Origin: Achromobacter anxifer
Lineage (GTDB): Bacteria; Pseudomonadota; Gammaproteobacteria; Burkholderiales; Burkholderiaceae_B
Length of the DNA stretch: 64,000 nt
Reading direction: 5' to 3'
Assembly (NCBI RefSeq): GCF_903652925.1
Contig: NZ_CAHLAR010000008.1
Location: forward strand, 124,001-188,000
Part shown: in pieces, positions 55,633 to 64,000 of the stretch
Layout: the number at the start of each line of letters is the position of its first letter
How positions within the stretch are numbered: the stretch's first letter is position 1
Made by a program: the position numbers and the translations under genes
The notes under the pieces: generated by a model
Seen by the model: the letters and a program-made list of their open reading frames with translations, nothing else
Database searches by the model: none
Told to the model about the DNA's origin: nothing

Positions 55633-55926
55633 TTGAAGATCAATTCCACCACCAACCGCCCCCTATCGGCCGACGCTGTCGCTCCTCGCGCCGACTCCGC
55701 GGTTGCCCAGGCCTATGGCGCCAGCAGCGCCAGCGGTTCCAGCAGCTCGCAGGTGGCACTGAGCTCGGCATCGCGCAAGATGCTGGCGCTGCAGGACGGC
55801 TCGACCGACATCAACGTCGAACGCGTCGCCGCCATCCGCGCGGCCATTGCCTCGGGCCAGCTCAAGATCGACACCGGCCGCATCGCCGACAGCCTGATCG
55901 CCAGCGCCCGTGATTTGTTGAAGTGA
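55633..55926 (+). CDS. flgM: Anti-sigma28 factor FlgM
   Basis: FlgM holds FliA inactive until it is exported through the finished hook-basal body. The 97-residue protein has a disordered Ser/Ala-rich N-terminal half and the conserved C-terminal helices with DINVERVAAIRAAIASGQLK and RIADSLIASARDLLK. It lies between flgA and flgN, as in enterics. Confidence 0.95.
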   Translation: MKINSTTNRPLSADAVAPRADSAVAQAYGASSASGSSSSQVALSSASRKMLALQDGSTDINVERVAAIRAAIASGQLKIDTGRIADSLIASARDLLK

Positions 55927-56018
55927 GCTGCCGCCGCGTCGCTGCGGCAGTGGCCTGTCGCAATGAACTTCCGTAGCAAACCCAAGACGTAGTAAACCCC
56001 GATATACCGAGCCGAAGC

Positions 56019-56504
56019 ATGACCATGAGCACCGTCGACTCCCTGCAATCCTGCATGCGCCAGGAAGATGCCCTGATCACCGAGTTCTCCTCCATCCTGG
56101 AAGAAGAGACCGAAGTGCTGGTGGGCCTGGGAAGCGTCGAGGTGCTGCAGGAAATCACCGAGCGCAAGGGCAACGTCGCCCGTCAGCTGGTGGACCTGAG
56201 CCAGGTCCGCGATTCCCTGCTCACGGAGATCGGCCTGCCGCCGGGACACACCGGCACCGAGCAGGCGGCCGTACTGCACCCGCAACTGTCGGGCGTCTGG
56301 CAGGCCTTGCTGAACAAATCGGCATCCGCCAACGAAATCAATATGCGCAACGGCGCGCTCATCGACGTGCACCTGCGTTATACGCAGCAATCGCTGGACG
56401 CCCTGCGCAACATGGGCGTGGCGGGCGGCTCGACGAACACCTATGACGCCCGCGGCCGCGGCGCCCGCAGCGCCCCGGGCCGCAAGCCCATCGTCGCCGG
56501 CTGA
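56019..56504 (+). CDS. flgN: Flagellar export chaperone FlgN
   Basis: FlgN delivers FlgK and FlgL to the export gate. The 161-residue helical protein contains LQSCMRQEDALITEFSSILE and RKGNVARQLVDLSQVRDSLL. A basic, Gly/Arg/Ala-rich tail follows. The family is weakly conserved, but its place after flgM is characteristic. A second in-frame ATG lies two codons later. Confidence 0.9.
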   Translation: MTMSTVDSLQSCMRQEDALITEFSSILEEETEVLVGLGSVEVLQEITERKGNVARQLVDLSQVRDSLLTEIGLPPGHTGTEQAAVLHPQLSGVWQALLNKSASANEINMRNGALIDVHLRYTQQSLDALRNMGVAGGSTNTYDARGRGARSAPGRKPIVAG

Positions 56505-56508
56505 ACAG

Positions 56509-56524
56509 CCGGGCCACGGCCCGG
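56509..56524. terminator. GC hairpin between convergent flgN and flhF
   Basis: CCGGGCC-AC-GGCCCGG fills most of the 21-bp gap between the two stop codons. No T tract is present. It probably helps separate the convergent transcripts. Confidence 0.4.
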
Positions 56525-56525
56525 T

Positions 56526-59408
56526 TCACCCCCCGGTCATTTCCAGCATCGCGTACATCTTCAACAAAGCCACGGGCAACATCCGCCCCGACAGCTTGCG
56601 TTCCGTACCCATGATGCCCGACAAGGGACCCTGCAGAATCTCTGCGCCACACGTGTGCGCCAACTGCCAGCAAGCGGCGCCCATCTGCCCGGCCATCAAC
56701 GCCTGACGCGCAAGCGCATGGGCGCCGTCCACGGCCGGCAAGGCCTGCCAGGCATTCACCATATAGCGGAAGCCCGCCTTGGCCTCATCCTGCAAGACCA
56801 ACCAACGCGCCACCGTCGCCGCGTCCGCCTGGGACGCAGGCAGATTCGTCATGCCGAACAGCTGCCCGGCCACTTCCCCGCTGACCGTATCGATCAGTCG
56901 GGCGCAAACCAGCCGCACCGGGTCGCCGGCGCCGCGGCCGGATAGCGTCACTTCCGTGCCCGACGCCCACAGCGCCAGCGGCACGCGCTTGCCTGCCTGG
57001 ATGCTGTGCAGTCCCGGCATGTCGCCAGGCTGGCCGACGGGCAAATAGCCCACGCTCTTGCCCACCGCGTTCAGATTGGTGGGGCAGTCATCCTGAATCA
57101 CGCGCTGGCCGCCGGCGCTGCGCGCCACCCAGGCAACGCCCTGCTCGTTCAGGGCGGGCCACAAGGCGGACGTGCCGGCTTCCAGCATGTGCACGACCGG
57201 TACGCGCGCCAGCTTTTCCGTCAGCCAATCCACGCGCGCTTGCAACGCCAGGGCCGCGTCCGGCTGGGCCGGCGCCGCGGGCGCGAACGAAGAAAGCATG
57301 CCGTGCGGCAGTACCAATTGCTGCGCCGGCGCCGCCAGCGCGGTACCGCGGTCGCTCATCAACAAGGTGCCCAGCAGCGTGCCGCCCGGCAGGCCCTCGC
57401 CCTTCATGGCGGCCTTGCCGTGCACGGCAAGCAGATGCCGTCCGCAGACCGCGGAAAATTCGCGGCGCGCCATCGACAGGGGTTCGTCGGCCAACGGGGC
57501 CAGGCTGGAACCCGAAGCGTCGTCCACGTAGCCGCGCCAGGAAGCTCGGGCCTGCACGCAGGCACGGTCGCTTTCCAGCCAGGCAATGGCGTCGTCCAGA
57601 TTCTGCGCGGCCTCGACCGAGTCCGCGCCGCCTTGCGGGCGCAGGATGGCGGAAGCCAGCAACTGCCGTTTGCGGGCGGGATCCACGCTCTCGGACTCGC
57701 GCGAGGCCGACACCAGCGTCGCAAGGTCGGCTTCGCTCGGGGTATATAGCGCGCGGGCGCGCTCAACCATGGAAAAGGCGCGGTCGATCAGCACGTCGGC
57801 CCGGGCCAGCTCCATGTGCTCGGGCACTTTCTGGCCGACCGACATGTAATGGATCGGCAAACGGTGGCGGATGGCAGTGTCCAGCGCCGCGCCCAGGCGC
57901 GTGGCCTCGTCCAGCTTGGTGATGATGCAGCCGGCCACGTCCTCGCCCACGCCATTGCGATAGGCGTGCGCCACTTCGTCCAGGGTGTCGCCCTGGCTGG
58001 CCGCATTCAGCACCAGCAGCCGGCGCACCGGCTTGCCGGCGTTGCACAGCATGGCCGCCTGCTCCGCCACCAGGCGGTCGCGCTGGCTGATGCCGGTGGT
58101 GTCGATCAGCACGATCTTGCGGTTGCCCAACTCCGCCAGGATACGGCGCAGTTCGCCCGCGTCGCGCACCGAGTGGGCGGGCACGCCCATCAGGCGCCCG
58201 TAAATCTGCAACTGCTCCAGCGCGCCGATCCGGAAATTGTCCGTGGTCAGCATCGCAACCTGCTCGCGGCCTTCGCGCGCCACGCAGCGCGCGGCCAGCT
58301 TGGCCAACGTGGTCGTCTTGCCGACGCCCGTCGGACCGACCAGCGCATAAACGCCGCCGGCCAGGAATTCGTCCTCGGACCGCAGCACCGGCAGGTGCGT
58401 CACCAGTTCGTTGCGGGCCCAGCTCAACGCCGTTTCCGGCGTCATGCCCTCGGGCAGGCGCTCCACCAGGGTACGCACCAGCTTCGTGCTGAAACCAGCA
58501 TCCAGCAGGCTGCGGAACAACGCAGCTCCGGCCGGTTCCCGGCCCGGCCCCCGGCGTCCGCCCCAGAGCAGCCCGTCCATGCGGCTTTCCAGCGCGCCGC
58601 GCAATGCGCTGATGGCGTCCTGCAAGCCGGCTGCGGCATCGGCGGCCATGGCTGCTGGCGGCGCGGCTGGAGGCTGGCGCAGCGGCGCATCCGGCATGCG
58701 AGCCATGGAAGGCGCGGGCGCGGACTGGAGCGCTTCGGGCGCACGGGCCGCGGGCATCGGCGCTGCGGGAGCCGGCGTGGAGGGAGACGCGGAATAGGCG
58801 GACGGCGTCGCCTGCGCCGTGCCCGCCGGCGCTGCGGGATAGGCAGGCGGCGCAACGGGAGCCGTGCCCGCGGTGGCAACCGCTGCATAAGCTTGCGGCG
58901 CAACCGTTGCGGCGCCCGCGGGTGTCGCGGCCGGGCCGGCGGCGGGCATCTGGCGCAGCGGCGGCAAGGACGGCAATTCAACGCGTACGGGAGCGGCGGG
59001 CGCGGACGCGACCGGTTGCTGAGCCTCGGGCGTCTCGTCCTCGGCTTGCGTCGAGGAGGCGTAGGCGGTCTGGTAGGCGGCAATGGAGCGCGACGGCGCC
59101 GGGTATCCGCCCTGCGGCATCACGGGAGCCGGGGCGCGCGCGCCCTGGTCCGGCACATCGAAACGTGGAACTGCCGGCGAGCCGGCGGGCGCTTGCTGCC
59201 GCGCTTCGGGCTGCCGGGAATACGCGGCCTCCTGGCGCGGCGCCGCCTCATGGGCGGCATCGTCGAAAGCGCCCTCGACGGTGGCCAACACTTCAACGCC
59301 GCCGTCGACGCTGCGGTTCGACACGATCAGCGCGTCGGGCCCCAGCACCTGCCGGACCTGACGCATCACGTCACGGCTGTTCGCCCCGAAAAAACGGCTT
59401 ATCTTCAT
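56526..59408 (-). CDS. flhF: Flagellar SRP-type GTPase FlhF with a long C-terminal extension
   Basis: FlhF helps set flagellar number and position in many bacteria. This 960-residue protein has the conserved N-terminus MKISRFFGANSRDVMRQVRQ and a Pro/Ala-rich linker of about 200 residues. The NG GTPase domain spans about 270-555, with P-loop GPTGVGKTT at 358-366 and VLIDTTGISQRD. About 405 further residues follow that I do not recognise; ordinary FlhF ends near the GTPase domain. No flhG/fleN gene is adjacent. Its start overlaps the flhA stop by four bases. Confidence 0.93.
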   Translation of the reverse strand: MKISRFFGANSRDVMRQVRQVLGPDALIVSNRSVDGGVEVLATVEGAFDDAAHEAAPRQEAAYSRQPEARQQAPAGSPAVPRFDVPDQGARAPAPVMPQGGYPAPSRSIAAYQTAYASSTQAEDETPEAQQPVASAPAAPVRVELPSLPPLRQMPAAGPAATPAGAATVAPQAYAAVATAGTAPVAPPAYPAAPAGTAQATPSAYSASPSTPAPAAPMPAARAPEALQSAPAPSMARMPDAPLRQPPAAPPAAMAADAAAGLQDAISALRGALESRMDGLLWGGRRGPGREPAGAALFRSLLDAGFSTKLVRTLVERLPEGMTPETALSWARNELVTHLPVLRSEDEFLAGGVYALVGPTGVGKTTTLAKLAARCVAREGREQVAMLTTDNFRIGALEQLQIYGRLMGVPAHSVRDAGELRRILAELGNRKIVLIDTTGISQRDRLVAEQAAMLCNAGKPVRRLLVLNAASQGDTLDEVAHAYRNGVGEDVAGCIITKLDEATRLGAALDTAIRHRLPIHYMSVGQKVPEHMELARADVLIDRAFSMVERARALYTPSEADLATLVSASRESESVDPARKRQLLASAILRPQGGADSVEAAQNLDDAIAWLESDRACVQARASWRGYVDDASGSSLAPLADEPLSMARREFSAVCGRHLLAVHGKAAMKGEGLPGGTLLGTLLMSDRGTALAAPAQQLVLPHGMLSSFAPAAPAQPDAALALQARVDWLTEKLARVPVVHMLEAGTSALWPALNEQGVAWVARSAGGQRVIQDDCPTNLNAVGKSVGYLPVGQPGDMPGLHSIQAGKRVPLALWASGTEVTLSGRGAGDPVRLVCARLIDTVSGEVAGQLFGMTNLPASQADAATVARWLVLQDEAKAGFRYMVNAWQALPAVDGAHALARQALMAGQMGAACWQLAHTCGAEILQGPLSGIMGTERKLSGRMLPVALLKMYAMLEMTGG

Positions 59409-61525
59409 GCCCCATTACCTCCGCCGATGAGCGCGGTCACACGCACCATGCGCTCATCGGGAATTTCCGTATTCGACAACACGCCCAGCTGCGGCAAATG
59501 GTGCCGTAGGAAGCGCGACAAGGGCGCGCGCAAGACCGGCGACACCAGCAGCACCGGCGCATTGCCCTGCGACTCCTGCCGTTCGACCGCCGCCTGCGCT
59601 TCGCGCAGCAGCGTATCGGCCAGCCCGGGCTCCAGGCCGCCGCTGGTCGTCATGGCCTGCGCCAGCACGCGCTCCAGTTTCACGTCCAGGCCGATCACGC
59701 GCAGCTCGCCTTCGCCAGGGAACCATTGCTGCGTGATGGCGCGGCCCAGCGAGCGGCGCGTCAACGCGATCAGTTCGTTGATGTCCGGCTGGCTGCCCGT
59801 GCCGGCCGCCAATGCCGCCAGGCGCGGGCCGTGCTCGGACAAGGTGTCGATGATGGTCCGCATGTCGCGGATCGGAACCTCTTCCGACAACAGGCCCTGC
59901 AGCACCTTCTGCAACGCCGTGAGCGACAGGGTCTTGGGCACCAGGTCCTCGACCAGCTTGGGCGCGTCGCGGCCGATGCGGTCCAGCAGCTGCTGCACTT
60001 CCTGGCGGCCCAGCAGATTGGAGCCGTGGCGGTGCATCAGGTGGTTCAGGTGCGTCGCGACCACGGTACCGGCGTCCACCACCGTGTAACCCGCCACCTG
60101 CGCCTGGTCGCGCAGGCTGCCGTCAATCCACAGCGCCGGCAGACCGAAAGCGGGGTCCGTCGTCGGCGTGCCCTTGATCTGCATCGTCACGCCGCCCGGG
60201 TCGATCGCCAGCCACTGGCCGGGCATCGCCACGCCATGTCCGACTTCCACGCCGGACAGCAGGATGCGGTAGTCGTTGGGCTTGAGCTCCAGGTTGTCGC
60301 GGATGTGCACGACCGGCGGCAGGAAGCCCACGTCCTGCGCAAACTTCTTGCGCAGGCTGCGAATGCGGTGCAGCAGTTCGCCGTTCTGGGCGTGGTCGAC
60401 CAGCGGAATCAAGCGGTAGCCGACCTCCAGCCCCAGCTGGTCCACCATGGACACGTCGTCCCAGCTGGCCTCCGCCGCGGCGGCCTGCGCCTGGGTGATC
60501 GCCTGCGGCGGCACCTCCGCCTTAGCCGCGGCCGCCGCCGCCTGCCGCTTGTACAGCATCCAGCCGCCCCAGCCCAGCGCGCCGGCCAGGGTCAGGAATG
60601 CGACGTGAGGCATGTTCGGAATCAGGCCCATGATGCCGACGATGCCGGCCGTCAGGAACAGCACGCTGGGATTGGAGAACAGCTGGCTCAGGATCTGCTG
60701 GCCGATGTCCTGGTCGGTCGACACGCGCGACACCACCACGCCGGCGGCGGTGGAAATCACCAGCGCCGGAATCTGGGCCACCAGGCCGTCGCCGATGGTC
60801 AGCAGCGTGTAGACGCGCGCCGAATCGCCCATCGACATGTCGTGCTGGGCCACGCCCACGATCAGGCCGCCGATGATGTTGATGGCCATGATCAGCAGGC
60901 CGGCGATGGCGTCGCCGCGCACGAACTTGCTGGCGCCGTCCATGGATCCGAAGAAATCCGATTCCTGCGAGACTTCCGCGCGGCGCTTGCGCGCCTCATC
61001 CTCGCCGATCAGGCCGGCGTTCAGGTCCGCGTCGATCGCCATCTGCTTGCCCGGCATCGCGTCCAGGGTAAAGCGCGCGCCCACTTCGGCGATGCGGCCG
61101 GCGCCCTTGGTGATGACGATGAAGTTGATGATGGTCAGGATGACGAAGACGATGATGCCGACGGCGAAGTTGCCGCCGACCAGGAAGTGGCCGAAGGCCT
61201 CGATGACCTTGCCCGCCGCGTCGGGGCCGGTGTGGCCGTGCAGCAGCACCACGCGGGTGGAGGCGACGTTCAGCGACAGGCGCAGCAGCGTGGCGAACAG
61301 CAGCACGGCCGGGAACGCGGCGAAGTCCAGCGGCTTGCGCGTGAACATCGCCACCAGCAGGATCATCACGGACAGCGCGATGTTGAAGGTGAACAGCAGA
61401 TCCAGCAGGAACGTGGGCAGCGGCAGGACCATCATGCCCAGCACCATCACGATCAGGATGGGGCCCGCCAGCAGCCGCGCGTGCGTGGCTCCGCTACTCT
61501 TCAACATGGTGAGCAAAGCGCTCAT
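59405..61525 (-). CDS. flhA: Flagellar export gate protein FlhA
   Basis: FlhA is the large export-gate component that uses the proton gradient and docks cargo-chaperone complexes. The 706-residue protein has about eight membrane segments in its first half, with the FHIPEP-type loop around KGAGRIAEVGARFTLDAMPG. A cytoplasmic C-terminal docking domain forms the second half. It lies 3 bp after flhB and overlaps flhF. Confidence 0.97.
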   Translation of the reverse strand: MSALLTMLKSSGATHARLLAGPILIVMVLGMMVLPLPTFLLDLLFTFNIALSVMILLVAMFTRKPLDFAAFPAVLLFATLLRLSLNVASTRVVLLHGHTGPDAAGKVIEAFGHFLVGGNFAVGIIVFVILTIINFIVITKGAGRIAEVGARFTLDAMPGKQMAIDADLNAGLIGEDEARKRRAEVSQESDFFGSMDGASKFVRGDAIAGLLIMAINIIGGLIVGVAQHDMSMGDSARVYTLLTIGDGLVAQIPALVISTAAGVVVSRVSTDQDIGQQILSQLFSNPSVLFLTAGIVGIMGLIPNMPHVAFLTLAGALGWGGWMLYKRQAAAAAAKAEVPPQAITQAQAAAAEASWDDVSMVDQLGLEVGYRLIPLVDHAQNGELLHRIRSLRKKFAQDVGFLPPVVHIRDNLELKPNDYRILLSGVEVGHGVAMPGQWLAIDPGGVTMQIKGTPTTDPAFGLPALWIDGSLRDQAQVAGYTVVDAGTVVATHLNHLMHRHGSNLLGRQEVQQLLDRIGRDAPKLVEDLVPKTLSLTALQKVLQGLLSEEVPIRDMRTIIDTLSEHGPRLAALAAGTGSQPDINELIALTRRSLGRAITQQWFPGEGELRVIGLDVKLERVLAQAMTTSGGLEPGLADTLLREAQAAVERQESQGNAPVLLVSPVLRAPLSRFLRHHLPQLGVLSNTEIPDERMVRVTALIGGGNGA

Positions 61526-61528
61526 TCC

Positions 61529-62683
61529 TTAAACTCCTTGTGCTGCGGTTTTGGCTTGCGGGTCCAGCGCGGCCGGCACGGCCAGCTTGGTCGGGGCCGT
61601 CGGTTCGGCTCCCCACCCGGCCCGCCAGGAGCGCAGCTGGAAAACCCACGCCAGCACTTCCGCCACCGCGGTGTACAGCTCGGAGGGGATTTCCTGCCCG
61701 AGCTCCACGTGTTGATGCAATGCGCGCGCCAGCGGCGGCGCTTCCAATGTAGGGATGCGGTTCTCGGCCGCCAGTTCGCGGATCTTGGCCGCGATCAGGC
61801 CGGTGCCCTTGGCCAGGACCCGCGGCGCCCCGCTCTTTTCCTCGTCGTACTTCAGCGCCACGGCATAGTGCGTGGGGTTGGTCACCACCACGTCCGCCTT
61901 CGGCACCTCGGACATCATGCGGCGGCGCGCGGCCTGGCGCTGCTGCTGGCGGATGCGCGCCTTCACGTGGGGATCGCCTTCGCTTTCCTTGTGTTCCTGG
62001 CGCACGTCTTCCTTGGACATGCGCAGCTTCTTCAGGTGGCTCCAGATCTGCCACGGCACGTCCAGCATGACGATAACCATCAGCGACGCCACGATGAAGG
62101 CGCAGCACATCGCCACCAGCGTCAGCGCCTTGATCAGCGCCGCCGACGGCGCCACGTGCATCAGGCTCAGCATGTCGTCGTGGTAACGCCAGATGACCCA
62201 GACCGCCACGCCGCCGACCAGCGCGGCCTTGGCCAGCGCCTTGATGAGTTCGACCACCGTCTGCGACGAGAACATCCGCTTCATCCCGGAAATGGGGCTG
62301 AGCTTGGAGAAATTGAACTGGAGCGGCTTGCCGGATATGACGATGCCGCCCAGCAGCACGCTGGACAGGACCGCGATGACCGCCAGCAGGCCAAAGATCG
62401 GCAACAGCACCAGCAAGGCCTGGCCGAAGCCGTCGACCGCGCGCTCGACCATCACGCCGGGATCCAGGACGATGCGCTGGTCAAACGCCAGGCCGTTGCG
62501 CAGCACGCCGCTCAGGGCGCGGTAGAGCGAGCCGCCGCCAACCCAGATCGCGCCCACGCCCGCCGCCAGCATCATGAACGTTCCCAATTCGCGGGAACGC
62601 GCAATCTGCCCCTCCTCGCGCGCCTTTTCCAGGCGCCTGGGAGAGGCGGCTTCGGTTTTTTCGAGGTCGCTTTCTTCGGCCAT
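61529..62683 (-). CDS. flhB: Flagellar export switch protein FlhB
   Basis: FlhB controls the switch from hook to filament export. The 384-residue protein has four membrane segments, the N-terminal ESDLEKTEAASPRRLEKARE, and the self-cleavage motif N269-P270-T271-H272 before the cytoplasmic domain. A Pro/Ala-rich tail ends the protein. The start at 62683 fits the family; the frame is open to 62773 without support. It heads the flhB-flhA-flhF run. Confidence 0.97.
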   Translation of the reverse strand: MAEESDLEKTEAASPRRLEKAREEGQIARSRELGTFMMLAAGVGAIWVGGGSLYRALSGVLRNGLAFDQRIVLDPGVMVERAVDGFGQALLVLLPIFGLLAVIAVLSSVLLGGIVISGKPLQFNFSKLSPISGMKRMFSSQTVVELIKALAKAALVGGVAVWVIWRYHDDMLSLMHVAPSAALIKALTLVAMCCAFIVASLMVIVMLDVPWQIWSHLKKLRMSKEDVRQEHKESEGDPHVKARIRQQQRQAARRRMMSEVPKADVVVTNPTHYAVALKYDEEKSGAPRVLAKGTGLIAAKIRELAAENRIPTLEAPPLARALHQHVELGQEIPSELYTAVAEVLAWVFQLRSWRAGWGAEPTAPTKLAVPAALDPQAKTAAQGV

Positions 62684-62869
62684 GCTCTGCGGTGTCGTTG
62701 CGGCTCGCGGATTCTGGAATGACGAGCTGCCCGCCGAGATTCTAGGAGGCCCGGGCCCTGGGCGATAAGCCAAGAAACGGGGGGAAAGCGGCGCTATTCC
62801 CGGATGCGTTGCGGGACGCGCGCCCTGCCCCGGCGCCGCTCGCCCCGGGATGGCCGGCGAGGACCGGCG

Positions 62870-64000
62870 TCAGCGCGCCGCGACAGCGGCGGCGTGCCCG
62901 CCCGCGCCCTCTTCCACCTCCGCCTGGAAGCGGCCGTAGTCCAGGCCGATCCGCACCGCGCCCCAATGCTCCGGGCCCAAATAAACAGGGACAGAGATGT
63001 CGTTGACGATCTCGCCTGTATCTCGCGAATAGGTCTGGAACAGCATCGCACCGGTATTGGCGGCCAGGCGCCGCCCCACCGGATCATCGAAGATGCGCTT
63101 GTGCCGCGTCCGCACGATGTCCATCTGGGGATCCCCGCTAGGCGCATGGGAAAAGCGGCTGTTGTGTGCCGGCGCGTAACCCCGGTCGTCGACCAGGATG
63201 GTGTAGATCCCGCCCGGTATGCTCTCCAGCACGCTGTCCAGCAGACGGGTCAAGGCCTCGTCGATCGCGCGGTCGTAGCGGGTATGAAAGCGCGGGGGTT
63301 CGCTGCCCGGAATCCGCTGATAGTGGCGGTCGAACACGTCCGCGCCGCGCGCCCGGGCATCCTCGAGCAGGCTGGCGGCCGCGTCGCGGAAGGCATCCAG
63401 GGCATCGCACAGGCCGTCGAAGGCGGTAGCGCCCGTGCGCATGTCGGCCAGCACTTCCTGCACGCTTTCCGTCTGGCGGCGGATGCGGTCGATCTCGCCG
63501 GACATGCTGCCGACACGCTCCAGCACGTCGGCGCTGAGCGCGGCGATCCGCCCGACTTCCTCGCTCATGCCGTGGTTGGTGATGTCCACTTCGCCCACGG
63601 CCTGGACCACTTCACCCATCTGGCGGTTCATGCCGTCGAAATCGCGCACGAAACGCTCGAAACTGGAGCAAGTGCGGTCCAGCACGCCGCCCGACGCATC
63701 GACGTCCTCGCGCAGCGTCTGTGTCTGGCGTTGTGTGGTGTCGACCAGTTCCAGCATCTCGGTCGTATGCCTGCCGATATCGCTGGTGGCCGAATTCACG
63801 CGCTCGGCCAACCGCCCTACCTCGCTGGCCACCACCGCGAACCCCCTGCCCGCATCGCCAGCGCGGGCGGCCTCGACGCCTGCGTTCAGGGCCAGCAGCT
63901 GGGTTTGCAAAGCGATGTCCTTGATCAGCTTGCTGATGTCCGCCACCGACCTGGCGCGGCCGGTCAACTGGCCGACGACTTCGGTGAAGGCAGCCATCTC
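62870..64000 (-). CDS. Cytoplasmic chemoreceptor-like protein with C-terminal Cache-like sensor (truncated at window edge)
   Basis: The gene runs off the right edge, so only the C-terminal part is visible. It begins within an MCP signalling domain ([20 protein letters not shown]), followed by a coiled coil. After it lies a domain of about 130 residues with [20 protein letters not shown] and [16 protein letters not shown], which resembles Cache-type sensors. The sensor is thus C-terminal to the signalling domain, the reverse of ordinary MCPs. No membrane segment is seen in this part. It lies 186 bp upstream of flhB on the same strand. Confidence 0.85.
   Translation of the reverse strand, partial: EMAAFTEVVGQLTGRARSVADISKLIKDIALQTQLLALNAGVEAARAGDAGRGFAVVASEVGRLAERVNSATSDIGRHTTEMLELVDTTQRQTQTLREDVDASGGVLDRTCSSFERFVRDFDGMNRQMGEVVQAVGEVDITNHGMSEEVGRIAALSADVLERVGSMSGEIDRIRRQTESVQEVLADMRTGATAFDGLCDALDAFRDAAASLLEDARARGADVFDRHYQRIPGSEPPRFHTRYDRAIDEALTRLLDSVLESIPGGIYTILVDDRGYAPAHNSRFSHAPSGDPQMDIVRTRHKRIFDDPVGRRLAANTGAMLFQTYSRDTGEIVNDISVPVYLGPEHWGAVRIGLDYGRFQAEVEEGAGGHAAAVAAR

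Noticed and set aside
59726-62722. 998-codon open frame on the plus strand opposite flhA and flhB
   Set aside because: It spans two convincing minus-strand genes and has the His/Arg/Gln-rich composition of an antisense frame.

Overview
The window is GC-rich DNA from a betaproteobacterium of the Alcaligenaceae, most like Achromobacter or Bordetella. I judge this from gene content, gene order and protein style (Bug-family binding protein, tripartite tricarboxylate transporter genes, Ala/Pro-rich flagellar proteins), not from a database match. Genes are dense and codon use is mostly uniform. The exception is the AT-richer stretch at about 6.66-7.5 kb.

Region 1 (1-13.4 kb) is mainly housekeeping. 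A non-coding leader precedes map (methionine aminopeptidase) and glnD (PII uridylyltransferase). After them come a MarC-family membrane protein, dsbB, a small nucleotidyltransferase-fold protein and a YgjP-type metallopeptidase. A tctB-tctA transporter pair follows; it has no adjacent binding protein or regulator, and upstream of it lies a striking array of short motifs repeating every 11 bp. The minus-strand block folC-dedD-like-cvpA-purF shares a bidirectional terminator with tctA.

Region 2 (13.5-18.2 kb) is a compact catabolic operon: cupin, Bug-type periplasmic binding protein, type III CoA-transferase and acyl-CoA dehydrogenase. It faces a convergent IclR-family regulator gene. The substrate cannot be read from sequence.

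Region 3 (18.3-64 kb) is a nearly unbroken flagellar and chemoreceptor supercluster. It runs flaG-fliD-fliS-fliT, then a second FliK-like gene with a stand-alone FlhB-C-terminal-like gene and ycgR, then fliE (minus) divergent from fliFGHIJK and fliLMNOPQR. Next come an Aer-like receptor gene, three paralogous chemoreceptor genes with a small lipoprotein gene among them, flgLKJIHGFEDCB (minus), flgA-flgM-flgN (plus), flhF-flhA-flhB (minus), and an edge-truncated cytoplasmic chemoreceptor-like gene. Together these genes encode the export gate and ATPase, the basal body, rod, hook, junction and cap, the C ring, export chaperones, anti-sigma factor FlgM and several receptors. Flagellin, flhDC, motAB and the core che genes are not in the window.

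Most distinctive signals: the 11-bp motif array upstream of tctBA, an FlhF with a roughly 400-residue C-terminal extension, the second FliK-like/FlhB-C-like pair, three receptor genes sharing an indel-free ~820-bp signalling module, and a receptor whose sensory domain lies C-terminal to its signalling domain.
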